Shown: positions 12,335 through 23,789 of the stretch, piece after piece
Layout: every line of letters begins with the position of its first letter
Position numbering within the stretch: position 1 is the stretch's first letter
From: Pelecanus crispus
Lineage: Eukaryota; Chordata; Aves; Pelecaniformes; Pelecanidae
Direction: 5' to 3'
Assembly (NCBI RefSeq): GCF_030463565.1
Contig: NC_134648.1
Coordinates: 47,802,346-47,866,345 of the forward strand
DNA: 64,000 bases
Notes under the pieces: model-generated
What the model was told of the DNA's origin: nothing
Seen by the model: only the letters and a program-made list of their open reading frames with translations
Database searches by the model: none
Made by a program: the position numbers and the translations under genes

Positions 12335-15300
12335 TGACGAGGTTGCTCATCCCACATTGTTGTTACTTGTGGAAAACCTGGTTGCATGATTTTGTGGCTA
12401 CTATGAGGTTTTTTTGAACTGAAGAGAAGTCCAGAAAATGAACAGAAGAAAAAGCTAATGAGGCCTATTAAATACAAAAGCAACCCCTTTGGCTGTGGAA
12501 GTCCTGATTCTTGTGAATCTCTGGGGCCTTGGGGAATACTGTAGGGAGGCAGCACTATACCCTGACTTTGTCCTTACAACCTGCTTCGGGTGGTTGCTGT
12601 CAGGTTGTGTCAGAAGACTCTGGCTGATAGCAGAGGGGGGGAAAAGGTGTGCTTGATCTCATCAGCTATGACTCTTCCTATGTGGGTTTGTAAGTATTTA
12701 GCTGAACTTTTGCTCTTGTTCTGTGCTTCCTTATTGTAATGGTATTTGAAATTTGTTTAAATTACCACAAGATGTGATCTCATATGTCCGTGCTCCTCAT
12801 CCGTTCAGATCTTTTGCTGATAAGGTTGTTCTTTGACGCTGCTTCCAGCAGGCTTTCCAGACATAGTAGGTAGGCTGGTGACCCTGTGAGGTGCTGAAGT
12901 GAAACTAACAACACTCATTCTTCTCATTTGGAAACAGCGGATATCCACGAGGGACCTGGATATTATATCAACAGGATATCATGGGAGAACAAAAGAAGGT
13001 CGTAGCTAGCATTTGGACAAACTATCTTTATTATTTCCAATTATGGAGCTCTTGTTCTGTTCACACACACACCCCCCGCCCCCCCCCCCCCCGCATCTTT
13101 GGTTTGCAGAACAACAGATTTTCAGCTCCTCTTCACTGATTATATTTGAGTTTTGTTTTTATACAAATGTTTTGTAACTTGATCCTTTTGGCTAAAGACA
13201 ACCAGCTGCAACATTAAAGGATTAATTTTAATTCTGATTGCATTGCATCTTCCATTTGGTAAGGGTTTAGCTCCTTTTAAATAGCCCATCTTGAATCTTC
13301 TTATGCTGGGGAATAAGGGAAGTGAAACCAACTCATAGTACAGTATCTGCTTATGTTTGCAAAACTAAGTATTTGTTTTGAACAGGTAAGGGTATTGCAA
13401 AGGCCATAAAATACAGTAGCAGTGTCAGTCCTAAAGCATATAATCTGAAATGTACAGGATTCAGATATTACCAGGTTACTGGTGTTTTTAAGTAAAACGT
13501 TATTTTGACACTGAAGTGGGTGCTTCAGTATGAGAATGATGCAATTGCTGCTATGAAGCATTTGAACTGTAGTTGTAGGAGAAATGACAGTTGCCGGTAG
13601 CACACGATAGAAAGAAGGGTGAGCTCTGTTACAGCATTTAAGCATGTGGTATGGCAATTGAATTAAAATAGTAACGTAACCTAATGATGATGTGTCACTA
13701 ACCTTGAGGACAGCAAGGAAAATAAATCAAAGTAATTTGCTGTCATTACATAAGAGTTGAGTGCAAAGCCAATGGCGTTTTCGGCACAGATAAGGATTTC
13801 ACTCTGAGACTTTCAAAGAATTCATCTCTTCACAGCTTTTAACTATTCCTGGGAGTCTCAGATCCTCCCATTCTCCCCTCTCCTCCCCTCCCTTTTATTT
13901 TTTCCTGCTGTTTGCCAGCATGTTCCAGGTGCCACAAGCCTGGGTTCCTTGGCCATGCCTGTGGTGCTAATCAAAGGTAGCAAGCTTGGGCATTGGACTG
14001 CTGATTTTCCCTGCCCTGTTACACAGTAATAACTCTTGTCCCTGACACAGTCTTGGCCTGTGCCAACTAGCAATCTCCAAGGTGGTGCTTGGGCATGGTT
14101 CAGAGGGTAGTATGTGTCCGATGAGCAGCGGGCAAGACTGCGTGAAACTGGGGCTCCCTCCACTCTGCGGGTTCATCCAGCAATATCCTAGCAGGTTTCA
14201 TCCTATCAAACGCACCTCTGGGCTTTGGCATATGACAAGTCCTTTAGCTTCATGCTGTAAATCACTGGGCTGTGGCACGGCCCTCGTTTCTTCAATTCTG
14301 GGTGTTTGAAATAACACTCCTTAAATAATACTTATGCCTTAGGGCTACCAGGACACCACATGTAGTTTGGAGGTGACCATGGGCCAAGTGCTGCGCAGTG
14401 TGGATGTGGTGAGTGTACTGCCTGGCCCTCCCATCACAGAACAGTTCCTGGCCCTGCTTCATTTGGTATTGTGGATGTTGCCTGTGTCACCCCTCTGTGA
14501 ACGAGCTCTGGCAGCTTAGAGGATTTACCTCACTGTAAGGGTTCTGTAAGGTGTTCACTGCTCCAAAAGAATCCTGATGACTGCGGCATTTGGTAAACTA
14601 CTCCCAAATCATCCTAAATATTGGGTGGGATTTAAGGGAAACATGAACTAATGTTTTTCACTGAAAGGTAGATACATAGCTGATACTGGAGACAAATACA
14701 GTGGAATAACACACAAGGAAACATGTTCCTCTACCTAGTTGTTTATCTTCAAGATCTTTGTTCCAGTCTGCGAGTCGAGTGGCATGGCAAACTGATGGGA
14801 TGGTTGCCACAGCTTTTAGAACTACAGAATGATACTCATACAAACTACCTCCCCCAGAAGGGATGTTCCCAAATAGGAATATTTATTTGAGAAAAGTTTT
14901 ATGTATACTCTATCTACCTCTATGTTTCTAGGGACCCTACTGAGGGCAAATGCTTCACTGGGTATGGCTTCTGGCTCTTAGTCCCAGGACATTTAGTCAA
15001 GACCTGAACTTGTAATTGCCTTCCTAATGAAACTCCTTTTGCTGTAGCTTTAGTCCTTGTTGTGGAAAGGTACTACAGGCGTGCAAGCCTCTCGCTTGTT
15101 ACACCAGAGCAGGATTAACATGGCTTCTTGTTAAACCTGTCATATAACGTAAACACAAGTCATCTTTGCCAAGAGAGCTGCAGCACTCCAGATTTGCAAT
15201 GTTTCAATTTTTTTCACAACTTTTAGAACCTGTAATTTGAAAAACATTTTACTGTGCAAGTATTTTCATGCCAAAAATAAATGCAGCTTATTTGTTGATT

Positions 15301-16760
15301 CCTTATAATAGAGGGCAGATATTAAGATGACAGTTCTGGAGTCAGCAATATCTGTGTGTTTGTGATCAAAGTACAAACCAATTCCATTTGCTGGATATGT
15401 GGAATTGAGTATAATGCCATGCAGTCAAATCCCAGCAAAATTGCCTTTTTCCAAACCACTTTATGACCAAAGTCTGCATTATTTTTCCTCTCCGTGTCAC
15501 ATTGTCACTTGCTGTTGTAACATCAGACATTGGCTGCTGCTAAAGGCCTGAACTGTTGCATGCATGTGAGAATGATTATCACAGCTAATAGTGCAACTAT
15601 CACGTGTAGTTGCAGAGGGGATGATCTCACAGCTTCCAATCTTGTCATAAATATAGCTTAATTACTGGATATTGCATGACAGATTGTGCCCTGCAGGTGA
15701 TCAGGCACAGAATGTGGTAAAGACCAGCTCTGACTCTTAACTAAAGGTTTGTATTTCCTTTTAAGATACATCATGCACTGAAATAATCACCTGTGTTTAT
15801 GAGGACAAAGTATTTATTATATAATGATTTCCACATGAGGATCTCAGAGCTCTATATGGGCACTAATGATTGAAGTGTTCTGTTCTATTCTGCAGCTTAC
15901 CGTGAGCCGTTCAGAGCAGCGTCTGAGTACTTTCCCATTAACCTCAAATGTGACTAATAGGCAAATGTGTGGTTTGTTCCCCTCTCCTCTCCGTAGCGGA
16001 TTCTGTGTTGCTGTGTGTTTGCATTACAGGTGAAAGCAGCATAGCATGCAGTCTAGAGGGGCAGGTACTGAAGGGCCCTTAGTCTCTAGGGAGCTCATTC
16101 TCCAAATTTGGACAGGTCCTTGGAAAATGGGGTCTCTTGCACAGGCAAGCATTACATTACTGCAGACTCTTCCTGTGCCAGAGGGTCAGAGTTGTTGCCT
16201 ACAGTCTATCTTGGTGTTTCAGGAGACCTTTTTTCTGATGTGCTGGTGCCAGGCCACTGAGTGCCTTGAAGGTGACAACCTTGGCTTTTCACTGACTCAA
16301 TTAGCTGTCCCCCAGAACCATATGAAGTGGGTGAAGAGTGTGATCCAATCTTAATAGCCAGGTAAATCGAGGCCCTGAAACTACAGTTTCAGGATAGCTT
16401 AAATCAATCTACATGTGTGGTCCTGCTATCTTCTCTGCTCCCATCCATGTGATTCCATTTCCTTCCTGGCTTCTACGCAGTTACTTGTCTGACCTCTCAG
16501 TGAAATGGTCCAGGAAGTTACGCTGGCACAACAAACATATTTATGTGGGAGGGTTGAGTTCCCACTGGTCTTGAGTCCCTGACCAAAGTTACTGCAGGAT
16601 CAGTCAAATGCCAATACCAGAGCAATGGAAGAGGCAGATCTTGTAGCTGACAGAGCTGTATAAATTCCTATGGAACAGCATATTGAGGGCATAAGTGATT
16701 TGCCTAAATTCAGTTTGGAGTGCTGACTCCTCAGAGCGTGTGCTAAAATCCTGATGTTTT
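12335..16760. other. Intergenic DNA, no gene seen
   Basis: About 4.4 kb without recognisable exons. It contains a C-rich simple repeat (13062-13092), an isolated CArG-like CCAATTATGG (13037-13046), an AT-rich homeobox/TALE-like stretch at 15640-15700, and weak similarity to an old dispersed repeat around 15830-15860 (GAGGATCTCAGAGC). Nothing else is supportable. Confidence 0.55.
13062..13092. repeat. CA/C-rich simple repeat
   Basis: A short (CA)n run passes directly into a C-run interrupted once by G. It is low complexity and a probable source of assembly or length variation. Confidence 0.9.
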
Positions 16761-16762
16761 AC

Positions 16763-16937
16763 CATGAAGGTGGTCAAACAGTGGAGCAGGTTGCCCAGAG
16801 AGGCTGTGGAACCTCCAGAACTTGACTGGCCGAGGCCCTGAGCAGCCTGCTCTGACTGGCCCTGCTTTGAGCAGGGCTGGGCTGGGTGGCCTCCAGAGAC
16901 CCCTTCCAACCTATGCGATGCATTGAGTCTGTGATCG
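16763..16937 (+). mobile_element. CR1 LINE 3' terminal fragment
   Basis: The stretch follows the CR1 3' end: GGTGGTCAAACAGTGGAGCAG, then GTTGCCCAGAGAGGCTGTGG, a GGGCTGGGTGGCC block, CCCCTTCCAACC, and a decayed terminal octamer region (TGAGTCTGTGAT). It is a short 5'-truncated insertion of moderate age on the + strand. Confidence 0.85.
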
Positions 16938-17930
16938 GCGGGATCAGCTGGGTCGGGGAGAGCAGAGGAGTAATGCACTGGTGGCATGTGTGAAAGCAGC
17001 CGAGTGGTAACACACGGGGTTTGTGGCGGCAAGGAACTGCTCCAGATGTATGAAACATCTCTATGTATATGTATGAGCATCTCTAAGATCTGGATGATGT
17101 GCTCTGACAGGTGTAACTAGCAGTATTAAAATACCATCTTTGCTGTCTGTTGTCACCTAGCTCTCCCAGGTGACAAAAAGGAGCCTGTGCGTACCCTCCC
17201 CCATCCCCAGTGCTGCTAGCTAACCAAGCGACTGAGGAGAGGGGCTTGTGCAGAGCTCCCCAGTGCCCAGCGACAAAGGCTGAAGTTCCCATTCCTTTCT
17301 GCCTCCCCTGGAACGGGTGTGTTAACACAGGCCAGGAGAGCAGGGTGGAGAGACTGGCATGGGAATGCCTGAAACCGCCCCAGCCGGTTGCATCAACGCA
17401 CGAGTCAGACACCTGAGGCAGCGCTTTTAGGCTCCGCCGCCTCTAAATACAGGTCTTTTAGGTCCTGAGACTTCCATTCACTGGGGTTTCTTTCCCCCAT
17501 GTCTGATTTTCCATACGTGCCATCTGTGGATAAAGTGCCATAGCTTAAACCAATATGCTGTAGTTTGGAACTGGAGTTTCTGGAACTGACAGAAGCGTGC
17601 AAATGCCTTTGTGGCCTTGGTGTTCAGCTGCATGATGGATGTGAGCACGATCCTGAGCTGTAAGCAAAACTGTCCGGTAAAATGGCCCGGGACGGGCTGT
17701 GTCTTCTGGGTTTTGGCAGTCCCCTCCAGGTCCTCTGTCAGTGGAAGAGTCTTGGTGCTGCTTAGGATTTCATCATCCCAGTGCCTGGAGTCATGTGGTT
17801 ATGTAAGAATTTAAATTTCGTTTTTTGTTAAGCATGTGTTTAGATCTCGAGATCAGGGAGGGGAGTTGGGCAATATGAACCCCGTAGCCCCGGACGCTTG
17901 AAGCAACAAGCAACGTTCAACGTGCAGAGC
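16938..17930. other. Intergenic DNA, no gene seen
   Basis: No recognisable exon, RNA gene or transposable element was found. The open frames at 17083-17412 and 17210-17416 oppose each other and have no family signature. Confidence 0.5.
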
Positions 17931-18105
17931 AGTGGTATCGAGCCGATCTCAGGAGTTACGGGGGATCTGGCTCGTGGGCTGGCACCCGTGGGTGCAGCCG
18001 GCTGGGCAGCCCCCACACATGCACCCGACTCGCCGGCTGCAGAAAACGCCCCCCGGCCTCTCCGTGCCTCGGCCAAGTCCCCGCGCAAGTCCCTTCCCGA
18101 GAGCC

Positions 18106-18346
18106 GTGCTGTCGAGGGTGCTCGGTGCTGTCGAGGGTGCTCGGTGCTGCTGGGGGTGCTCGGTGCTGTCGAGGGTGCTCGGTGCTGCCGGCGGTGCTCG
18201 GTGCTCGTTGCTGTCGAGGGTGCTCGGTGCTGCCGGCGGTGCTCGGTGCTGCCGGCGGTGCTCGGTGCTGTCGAGGGTGCTCGGTGCTGCCGGCGGTGCT
18301 CGGTGCTCGTTGCTGTCGAGGGTGCTCGGTGCTGGCGGCGGTGCTC
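18106..18346. repeat. Minisatellite with 19-bp units
   Basis: About twelve copies of GTGCTGTCGAGGGTGCTCG and its variant GTGCTGCCGGCGGTGCTCG, plus one CTGGGG variant. The array is interrupted twice by the truncated 7-base unit GTGCTCG, each time followed by a copy starting TTGCTG. The repeated long pattern (variant order plus 7-base unit) suggests a higher-order duplication of about 120 bases within the array. Confidence 0.92.
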
Positions 18347-18377
18347 CCGCGGGCCTGCCCGGTAAGAGCATCCCGCA

Positions 18378-18391
18378 GCGCCCTCTGTTGG
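18378..18391 (-). promoter_or_regulatory. CTCF-like motif, reverse orientation
   Basis: On the - strand the site reads CCAACAGAGGGCGC and fits the CTCF core consensus CCASYAGRKGGCRS at 13 of 14 positions. It lies next to the minisatellite. It faces left, toward FOS. Binding is inferred from the motif only. Confidence 0.5.
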
Positions 18392-18689
18392 CCGGTGGCG
18401 GGCCGGGCCCCTGCCCGCTTTCCCGGGGCCCGGCGCTCCGAATTGCAGCCCCGGGCAGCCCCGGCATGTTTTTGGAGCCTGGCGGGAATGCTGCTGGTCC
18501 GGTGGGTGAGTCTTCATTCCTCGCCTTTCGCTGCTCCCTGCTGGTCTCCAGGAAGCTGAGCGCTGGGGGAGGAACGCAGAAGCGGTCGTTCTAGTTGAGG
18601 ACTACTGAATCAGGATGCTCCGAGCCCGGAGGTCGTTACTCCGGCCCCCCGTGAAAAGCAGGTCGAACGAGGGTGTGATGCTCACCCCG

Positions 18690-19330
18690 TTGTCCCAATT
18701 GGGTTTTGAATGTCGCTGGGAATGGAGGTTTCACAGCCTTTCTGGGCAACTCGGTCCAGTGTTGGACCACCCTCATAGTAAAAAAAACAGGATCTTGGGG
18801 ACATGCTTTGAAGAGTTCCCCCACTGCATTCCCAAACTTTTTACAAATTCCAAACACTTTTTCAGCAAAGTGGCTCCTCAGTCAGGCAGCACCCTGTACT
18901 GTTGCATGGATTCATTCCCTCCCAGGCAGGGGACTTTACATTTTATTTTTTTTGAACTTCATGAGACATTTATCCAGCCTACTGGCATTCCTCTAAGTAG
19001 TAGCCCTGCTCTCTATCAACCACTACCCCTGATTTGGTATGGTGCGTGAATTTGCTGGCCATAGACTTTGTCGCATCATTCAGGGTGTTAATAAAGGCAT
19101 CACAGAGTATTGGGCCCGGTATTGACACTTGAAAGATGCTGCTCCACTGGTTGTCGCTTGGACTTTGTAACTGCTGGTCAGCTTTGAGCTTGATGGTCCA
19201 GCCAGTTTTCAACCAACCTCATTATTCATGTATCCAGTGACTATCTCACTAATTTGGTTGTAAGAATACTAAGGGAGATGGCATTGAGAGCCTCACTAAA
19301 GTCAATGTAAATTACTGGCTCAGAACCAAA
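18690..19330 (-). mobile_element. Degraded, internally deleted CR1 LINE on the - strand
   Basis: Read on the - strand, VIYIDFSEALNAISLSIL (near 19320-19260) matches the CR1 reverse transcriptase block usually read as DFSKAFDTVSHSIL. It is followed by the NWLD block near 19210. Toward the other end, FFTMRVVQHWTELPRKAV and FKTQLGQ (near 18785-18690) match the CR1 C terminus. Only about 250 bases separate parts that are normally several hundred bases further apart, so the middle is deleted. Stops and frame changes show it is dead. Confidence 0.8.
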
Positions 19331-19334
19331 GTGC

Positions 19335-20382
19335 TGATGCTCCACCCCTGGTGCAGCAGCCTGCTTTGCCAGCTGCCCCGGACAGACCCTCCAGCCTCTC
19401 CACAAAACCTCTACCCCAGTCACTCACCTGATCCCATCTCCCATCTGCACCGACACTGCTCTCAGGCTGCTCTCCGTGCTCTCGCCCATCTGCTTTCCAG
19501 CGGTTGCCGAGCCTCACAAGGGTGCTTCCTGGGGCGGGACCAGCTAGGCAGGTAGACTTTTCATGGAATGGGCAGGTTGTTGATACATGGCCAGACTTGC
19601 TCTCAGAGACCTTTGCTGTGTATCTGCTGTGCAGTCTGATAATTGAAATAGCTTTTGATGAAATCTTATTCTTAATCCTCTGAAATATGTGCATGTGGTG
19701 ATACTGAGTCTAGTTTACCTAATGAAGCTTTGGATAGAGTGGTCTGTTCCTGTAAACACCATGCAGACCAGGGGCCCAGCAACCTCTTATCAGATTTTGC
19801 CCGAGGAAATAGTAAAAAGTCTGAGAGAGATTGTGGAGTTGGGATCTGGCAGAGACTGTGGGGCTGGGATCTGGCACTTGTGAAAAGTGCTGAAGACTAA
19901 AGCAGAGCACACAAGGAGTTTGGACTCCCACAGGCTGTGCTAGTCAGGGGAAGAGCTTTGCTTTTGTTTACTTTGCAAAGTCTGTTTTTTGACTATTTGT
20001 ACTCTGTTCTGCAGGACGGACTGAGGGAGATCTTGGGCTGAGCCTGTCTTGGGGCAGTGAGAGAGCCCAGTGCTGAACGGTTGACAGAGGCCAGATCCTT
20101 GAAGGAGTCTCTTGCTATAATTACTGTGCTGGCAGAGGATGTTCAGGTGGCACTGAGGCTGAAGGGCTCTTTGCGTATAGAGGAGGCTGTAGAGCTTGTT
20201 GGATTCAAACATTGCACTGTGTGTATAAGTTGGGGGCGATTTCTAAAGTAAGTAAAAAGGTAGGAAAATACAGCCCTGGTGGAAGGTACTGCAAAAGCCC
20301 TGTCCACATATGGCTCGTGACATTTATTTCTGATCTCTTGAACCCAGAACAGAAATCCTTGTGTGGCGAGAAGGGAAGTTAG
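19335..20382. other. Intergenic DNA, no gene seen
   Basis: No recognisable exon or named repeat. Two near-identical short phrases occur around 19832-19875 (GGGATCTGGCA twice, 29 bases apart), a small local duplication. Confidence 0.5.
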
Positions 20383-20387
20383 GAGTA

Positions 20388-20927
20388 TGTTGTGGTTTAA
20401 CCCCAGTCGGCAACTAAGCACCACACAGCTGCTCGCTCACCCTCCCGTCCCCAGTGGGATGGGGGAGAGAATCAGAAAAAAAAAGTAAAACATGTGGGTT
20501 GAGATAAAGGCAGCTTAATAGAACAGCAGAGGAAGAGAAAATAATAATAATGATAAAAGAATATACAAAACAAGTGATGTACAATGTAATTGATCATCAC
20601 CTGCTGACCGATGCCCAGCCTGTCCCTGAGCAGCGATTGCTGCCCCCGGCCAACTCCCTGCACTTTATATACTGAGCATGATGTCATATGGTATAGAATA
20701 GCCCTTTGGCCAGTTTGGGTCAGCTGTCCTGGCTGTGCCCCCTCCCAGCTTCTTGTGCACCTGGCAGAGCATGGGAAGCTGAAAAGTCCTTGACTAGCAT
20801 AAGCAGTACTTAGCAACAACTAAACCATCAGTGTGTTATCAACATTCTTCTCCTACTAAATCCAAAACACAGCACTATGCCTGCTACTAGGAAGAAAATT
20901 AACTCTATCCCAGCCGAAACCAGGACA
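20388..20927 (-). mobile_element. Solo LTR of an avian endogenous retrovirus
   Basis: The 540-base element begins TGTTGTGGTTTAACCCC on the + strand and ends CAGCCGAAACCAGGACA; both ends match an LTR family I know from neoavian birds. It is sense on the - strand, where it starts TGTCCTGG and ends CAACA. The promoter TATATAAAG lies at 20671-20663 of the - strand, with the conserved CATATGACATCATG just upstream. Flanking 5-mers GAGTA (20383-20387) and GAGCA (20928-20932) look like a target duplication with one mismatch. No gag, pol or env sequence is attached, so it is a solo LTR left by recombination. The exact ERV class is not certain. Confidence 0.8.
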
Positions 20928-20932
20928 GAGCA

Positions 20933-22530
20933 AGACTTGGATAAGAGTTTGGGTAATGTGTACAGTAGAGCTTCCTGCTCTGTGAGCAGCAGCACTGCAG
21001 CTGGTTCTCAGAAGTTAGCTTCTCTTCACTCCTCGCACAGTGGAGGAAGGAAGGCAAGTTAGAAGACTTCTGAACTGAGCGCTGACCTGTTGCTGCTGCT
21101 GCTGTCTCTGATGTCTGACTTTTACATGGTTGAAGAGTGGGCAGGGGACAGATGCTGAGGGGAACTTGGAAATGGCTGTGGAGGGCTGAGGAGGCGAGGC
21201 ACCCCGAAGCAGCAGTGTTACAGGCATGCATTAGAAGGGTAGCTTCCTGAGCCTGTAAAGGTCTCTGCAAATCCAACTGACCGCTGTGTGATAGGTGCTA
21301 CATTGCTTTGTTGGGTCTGCAATTTCTAAGGCATTTCCAGAAACAGTCATGCTTCTAGTTGTTTTTCTTTCCTTGCTCTCATCAAAGAAGCATCTATAGG
21401 TTTAAGCTGATCTGATCTCTTGACTTCCCTTGTACCTGACAGTCTGCTATGTCCAGCTGCTCACCATGCCAGATCAGAGAACCAGCCCTGGGTAGTTTGA
21501 GATACATTCCCTTCATTGTACTTGCTTGGGTTAATTGGCCATTCGTGTCCTGTCTCCAGAGTGGCCCATGGAGGTCTCTTCAGAAACAACATAACTAATT
21601 TCATGATTTTCTTTTCTTGCTGAGGACCATCTTTCTTTACCCCTATCTGCTGACATCCAGCATATTGAAAGCAGAGCAGTGGGAGCCCTGGCCATTGCAG
21701 TCAGCCGTGCAATAGAAATGGCCACTGTTGTGCTTGTAATGATGGTTAATTACCTGGGTTTGAAAGGAAACAGTTTTTTAGCAGTTATGCAGCTACAGTC
21801 CTGCCTGTCTTACGTGCCCTGCTCTGTTCTCAAGACCTTCAGAATAAATATGGAGACATAGTGAAACGTACAGGCAGTAACAAACGCCATCTCTCATTTT
21901 TTTTGATGCTGTGAGCAGGAGGATTTTGCTGTGCTGAGTTTCCTTGTGAGTGAAGGGTGTTAGTCCCAAGGAAATTGTCTTCCTCTCCTGAGGACTGTCA
22001 AGCACGTTCCTGCCCTTCCCCGTGGGAGCCCTGTCATTGAAGTTGCAGAGCTGTAGATGGTGTCTGCAGAATGATCTCAACAACGCAGAAGGAACGGGCT
22101 TTGCTGAGGAGGTCTAATAGCTGCAGTACCTGAGGAGCCTCCTCCTTTTGCTGGGCCTGGCAGTAAGGTCCTTCTGCTCCTGCTAATGGCCCCTGCCCAA
22201 ATCCCTGGGTACATGAGCTAGCTCCTATCAGAGCTGGAGAGGCTGGATGAGTCCAGCCAGGTGTTTGGCTAATGCTTCACAAGGAGCAAGTTTTTCCTTT
22301 GCTTCCCTCTATACTGCAGTCCTTCTGCTAACAGGCAAGGTGTTAAAATAAAGGCCGTGTGGCCCCTATTGATTCTACCCAAGGTTGTTTTTTTTTTCTG
22401 TGGAAGCCTTACACGCAAAGTCTTGCACTGTGCCTTTCAACTCAGGCTCTGGATCAAGTCTTGCAAAGATTGGGTGCAGCTGCAAGACTGCTGGAGGGGT
22501 TTTTATCCTCACATCAGATGGAGCTGGGGC
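20933..22530. other. Intergenic DNA, no gene seen
   Basis: No recognisable exon, RNA gene or element. Open frames are short and overlap on opposite strands. Confidence 0.5.
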
Positions 22531-22554
22531 AAAAAAAAAAAAAAAAAAAAAAAA
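22531..22554 (+). repeat. A24 homopolymer
   Basis: A run of 24 A. It is not preceded by a recognisable processed gene copy or SINE, so it is called a simple repeat rather than a retroposon tail. Confidence 0.9.
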
Positions 22555-23742
22555 GGGTAAATCACAGAGCCAGCAACTTTCTTGGCGTCTCTGGGATTGT
22601 GGCTCCTCCTGCCCCTCCGGCCTTCAGAAATGTACTCGGCAGAGCTGCCCGCATAGAAAAACAAATGCATCCCAAACCAAAACAAACAGAGTTGGGTGTT
22701 GGTAGTGAATGGGCCAACACTGTGTGCTGGCGTCATTTCTACCCACTGCCAGCACGTTGTCATAGGAACAGCTGGATTATTTTACAATCCAGCTGTGGAG
22801 CCAATTCTCCAAAGGAGTAGCCTGGAGGGAGGAGAGAGGGGCGGGCAGAAGGGAGCACTGCTGCATTTTCTGGTAACTGGAGGGAGGAGGAGTATTAATG
22901 GAGACAGGGAGGGAAGGATTACCAGTGAGTGCCATCTATCATAGCCTGAAACCGCAACCAGTCATTTCCAGATAACTGACTCTCTGCCGTTAGCTGCATC
23001 TGGGAATTACAAGCTGCCCTGTGGGAGAAGAGGGGGTGGGGGGGGTGAGGAAAAAGGCAAATCATCTTTTTGTGTTGAGGCTGATAACACGTGTGTCACA
23101 GCACATTGTCCTGCAGTGACCGTGGCTTGCCAAGCTGCAGGGAGTGCTGTGCACCTGTATGGCGCCCCACCACCCCAGAAAGTTGGAGCTGATCAAGTAA
23201 TGGGTGTTACCTCACCAGGAAAAAGATTCATCACCGTTTCCCTCGCCCTCTCTGAAATATTTGTTGCCCTGTTTCCTTTCTGGAAGCTCCTTGGATCCTG
23301 TTTTGAGGCTGCAGAGCACTGAGGGCATCGTAGGTACCTAAACGGAAGCATAGTCTTTGTGCTGGTGCAGGCTGTCGCACCGAAATGAACGCTCGTGGTC
23401 CGATGGCAGGATGTTTGCTCTTTAAGGGAGCTCCCGGCCCTGTGGTTTAGCGAGTCACGCTGGTTTTGTGCTTGACGAGTACCCTGCAGCAAAGATTTGG
23501 TGACAAAAGCTAAGAGCCTGCAGCGCTGGCGAGGGCAAAAGCGGTGCCTTTGGTCTGAGACAGCTGGGGCGGCGGAGAGTTGCTCTTCTAGAAGGGGAAA
23601 CCAGGCAGAAGGGAATCGCCTGCCCGCAGGAGCGCTGCTGGCTCAGGTGGGAAGCCAGATGAGGCGCAGAGACTCGAGTGGAGGCGTTAGTGTTAGCAGC
23701 TCTCCGGTGTGCCGTGCCCAGGACGTGGTGTCCGAAATGAGA
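22555..23742. other. Intergenic DNA, no gene seen
   Basis: Unique-looking sequence leading into the third CpG island. A G-rich tract is at 23025-23050. No protein family is visible. Confidence 0.5.
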
Positions 23743-23778
23743 CCACCCCCCCCCACCACCACCACCACCACCCCCCCC
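23743..23778. repeat. (CAC)n / C-rich simple repeat
   Basis: C-runs flank about seven CAC/CCA triplets. The tract lies at the edge of the CpG island and encodes artefactual His/Pro runs in overlapping open frames. Confidence 0.9.
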
Positions 23779-23789
23779 AACCTGTTTTA

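Larger units (their letters stand above)
17935..18560. other. GC-rich island containing a minisatellite
   Basis: GC-rich sequence surrounds the 19-bp tandem array at 18106-18346 and includes a CTCF-like motif at 18378-18391. Several long open frames pass through the array on both strands. A 19-bp unit rotates through all three frames and holds no stop in most of them, so these frames are an artefact of the repeat. Confidence 0.6.

Noticed and set aside
13037-13046. CArG-like CCAATTATGG as a further SRF site
   Set aside because: Isolated, without a neighbouring ETS or CRE motif. CC(A/T)6GG is expected about four times by chance in a window of this length.
17898-18594. Repetitive Cys/Val/Leu/Gly-rich or Ser/Thr/Pro/His-rich proteins on both strands
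   Set aside because: They are translations of the 19-bp minisatellite, whose period rotates through all frames.
22359-22820. Possible processed gene copy ending at the A24 run
   Set aside because: No known protein or UTR is recognisable upstream, no target duplication was found, and open frames cross the A-run as poly-Lys.
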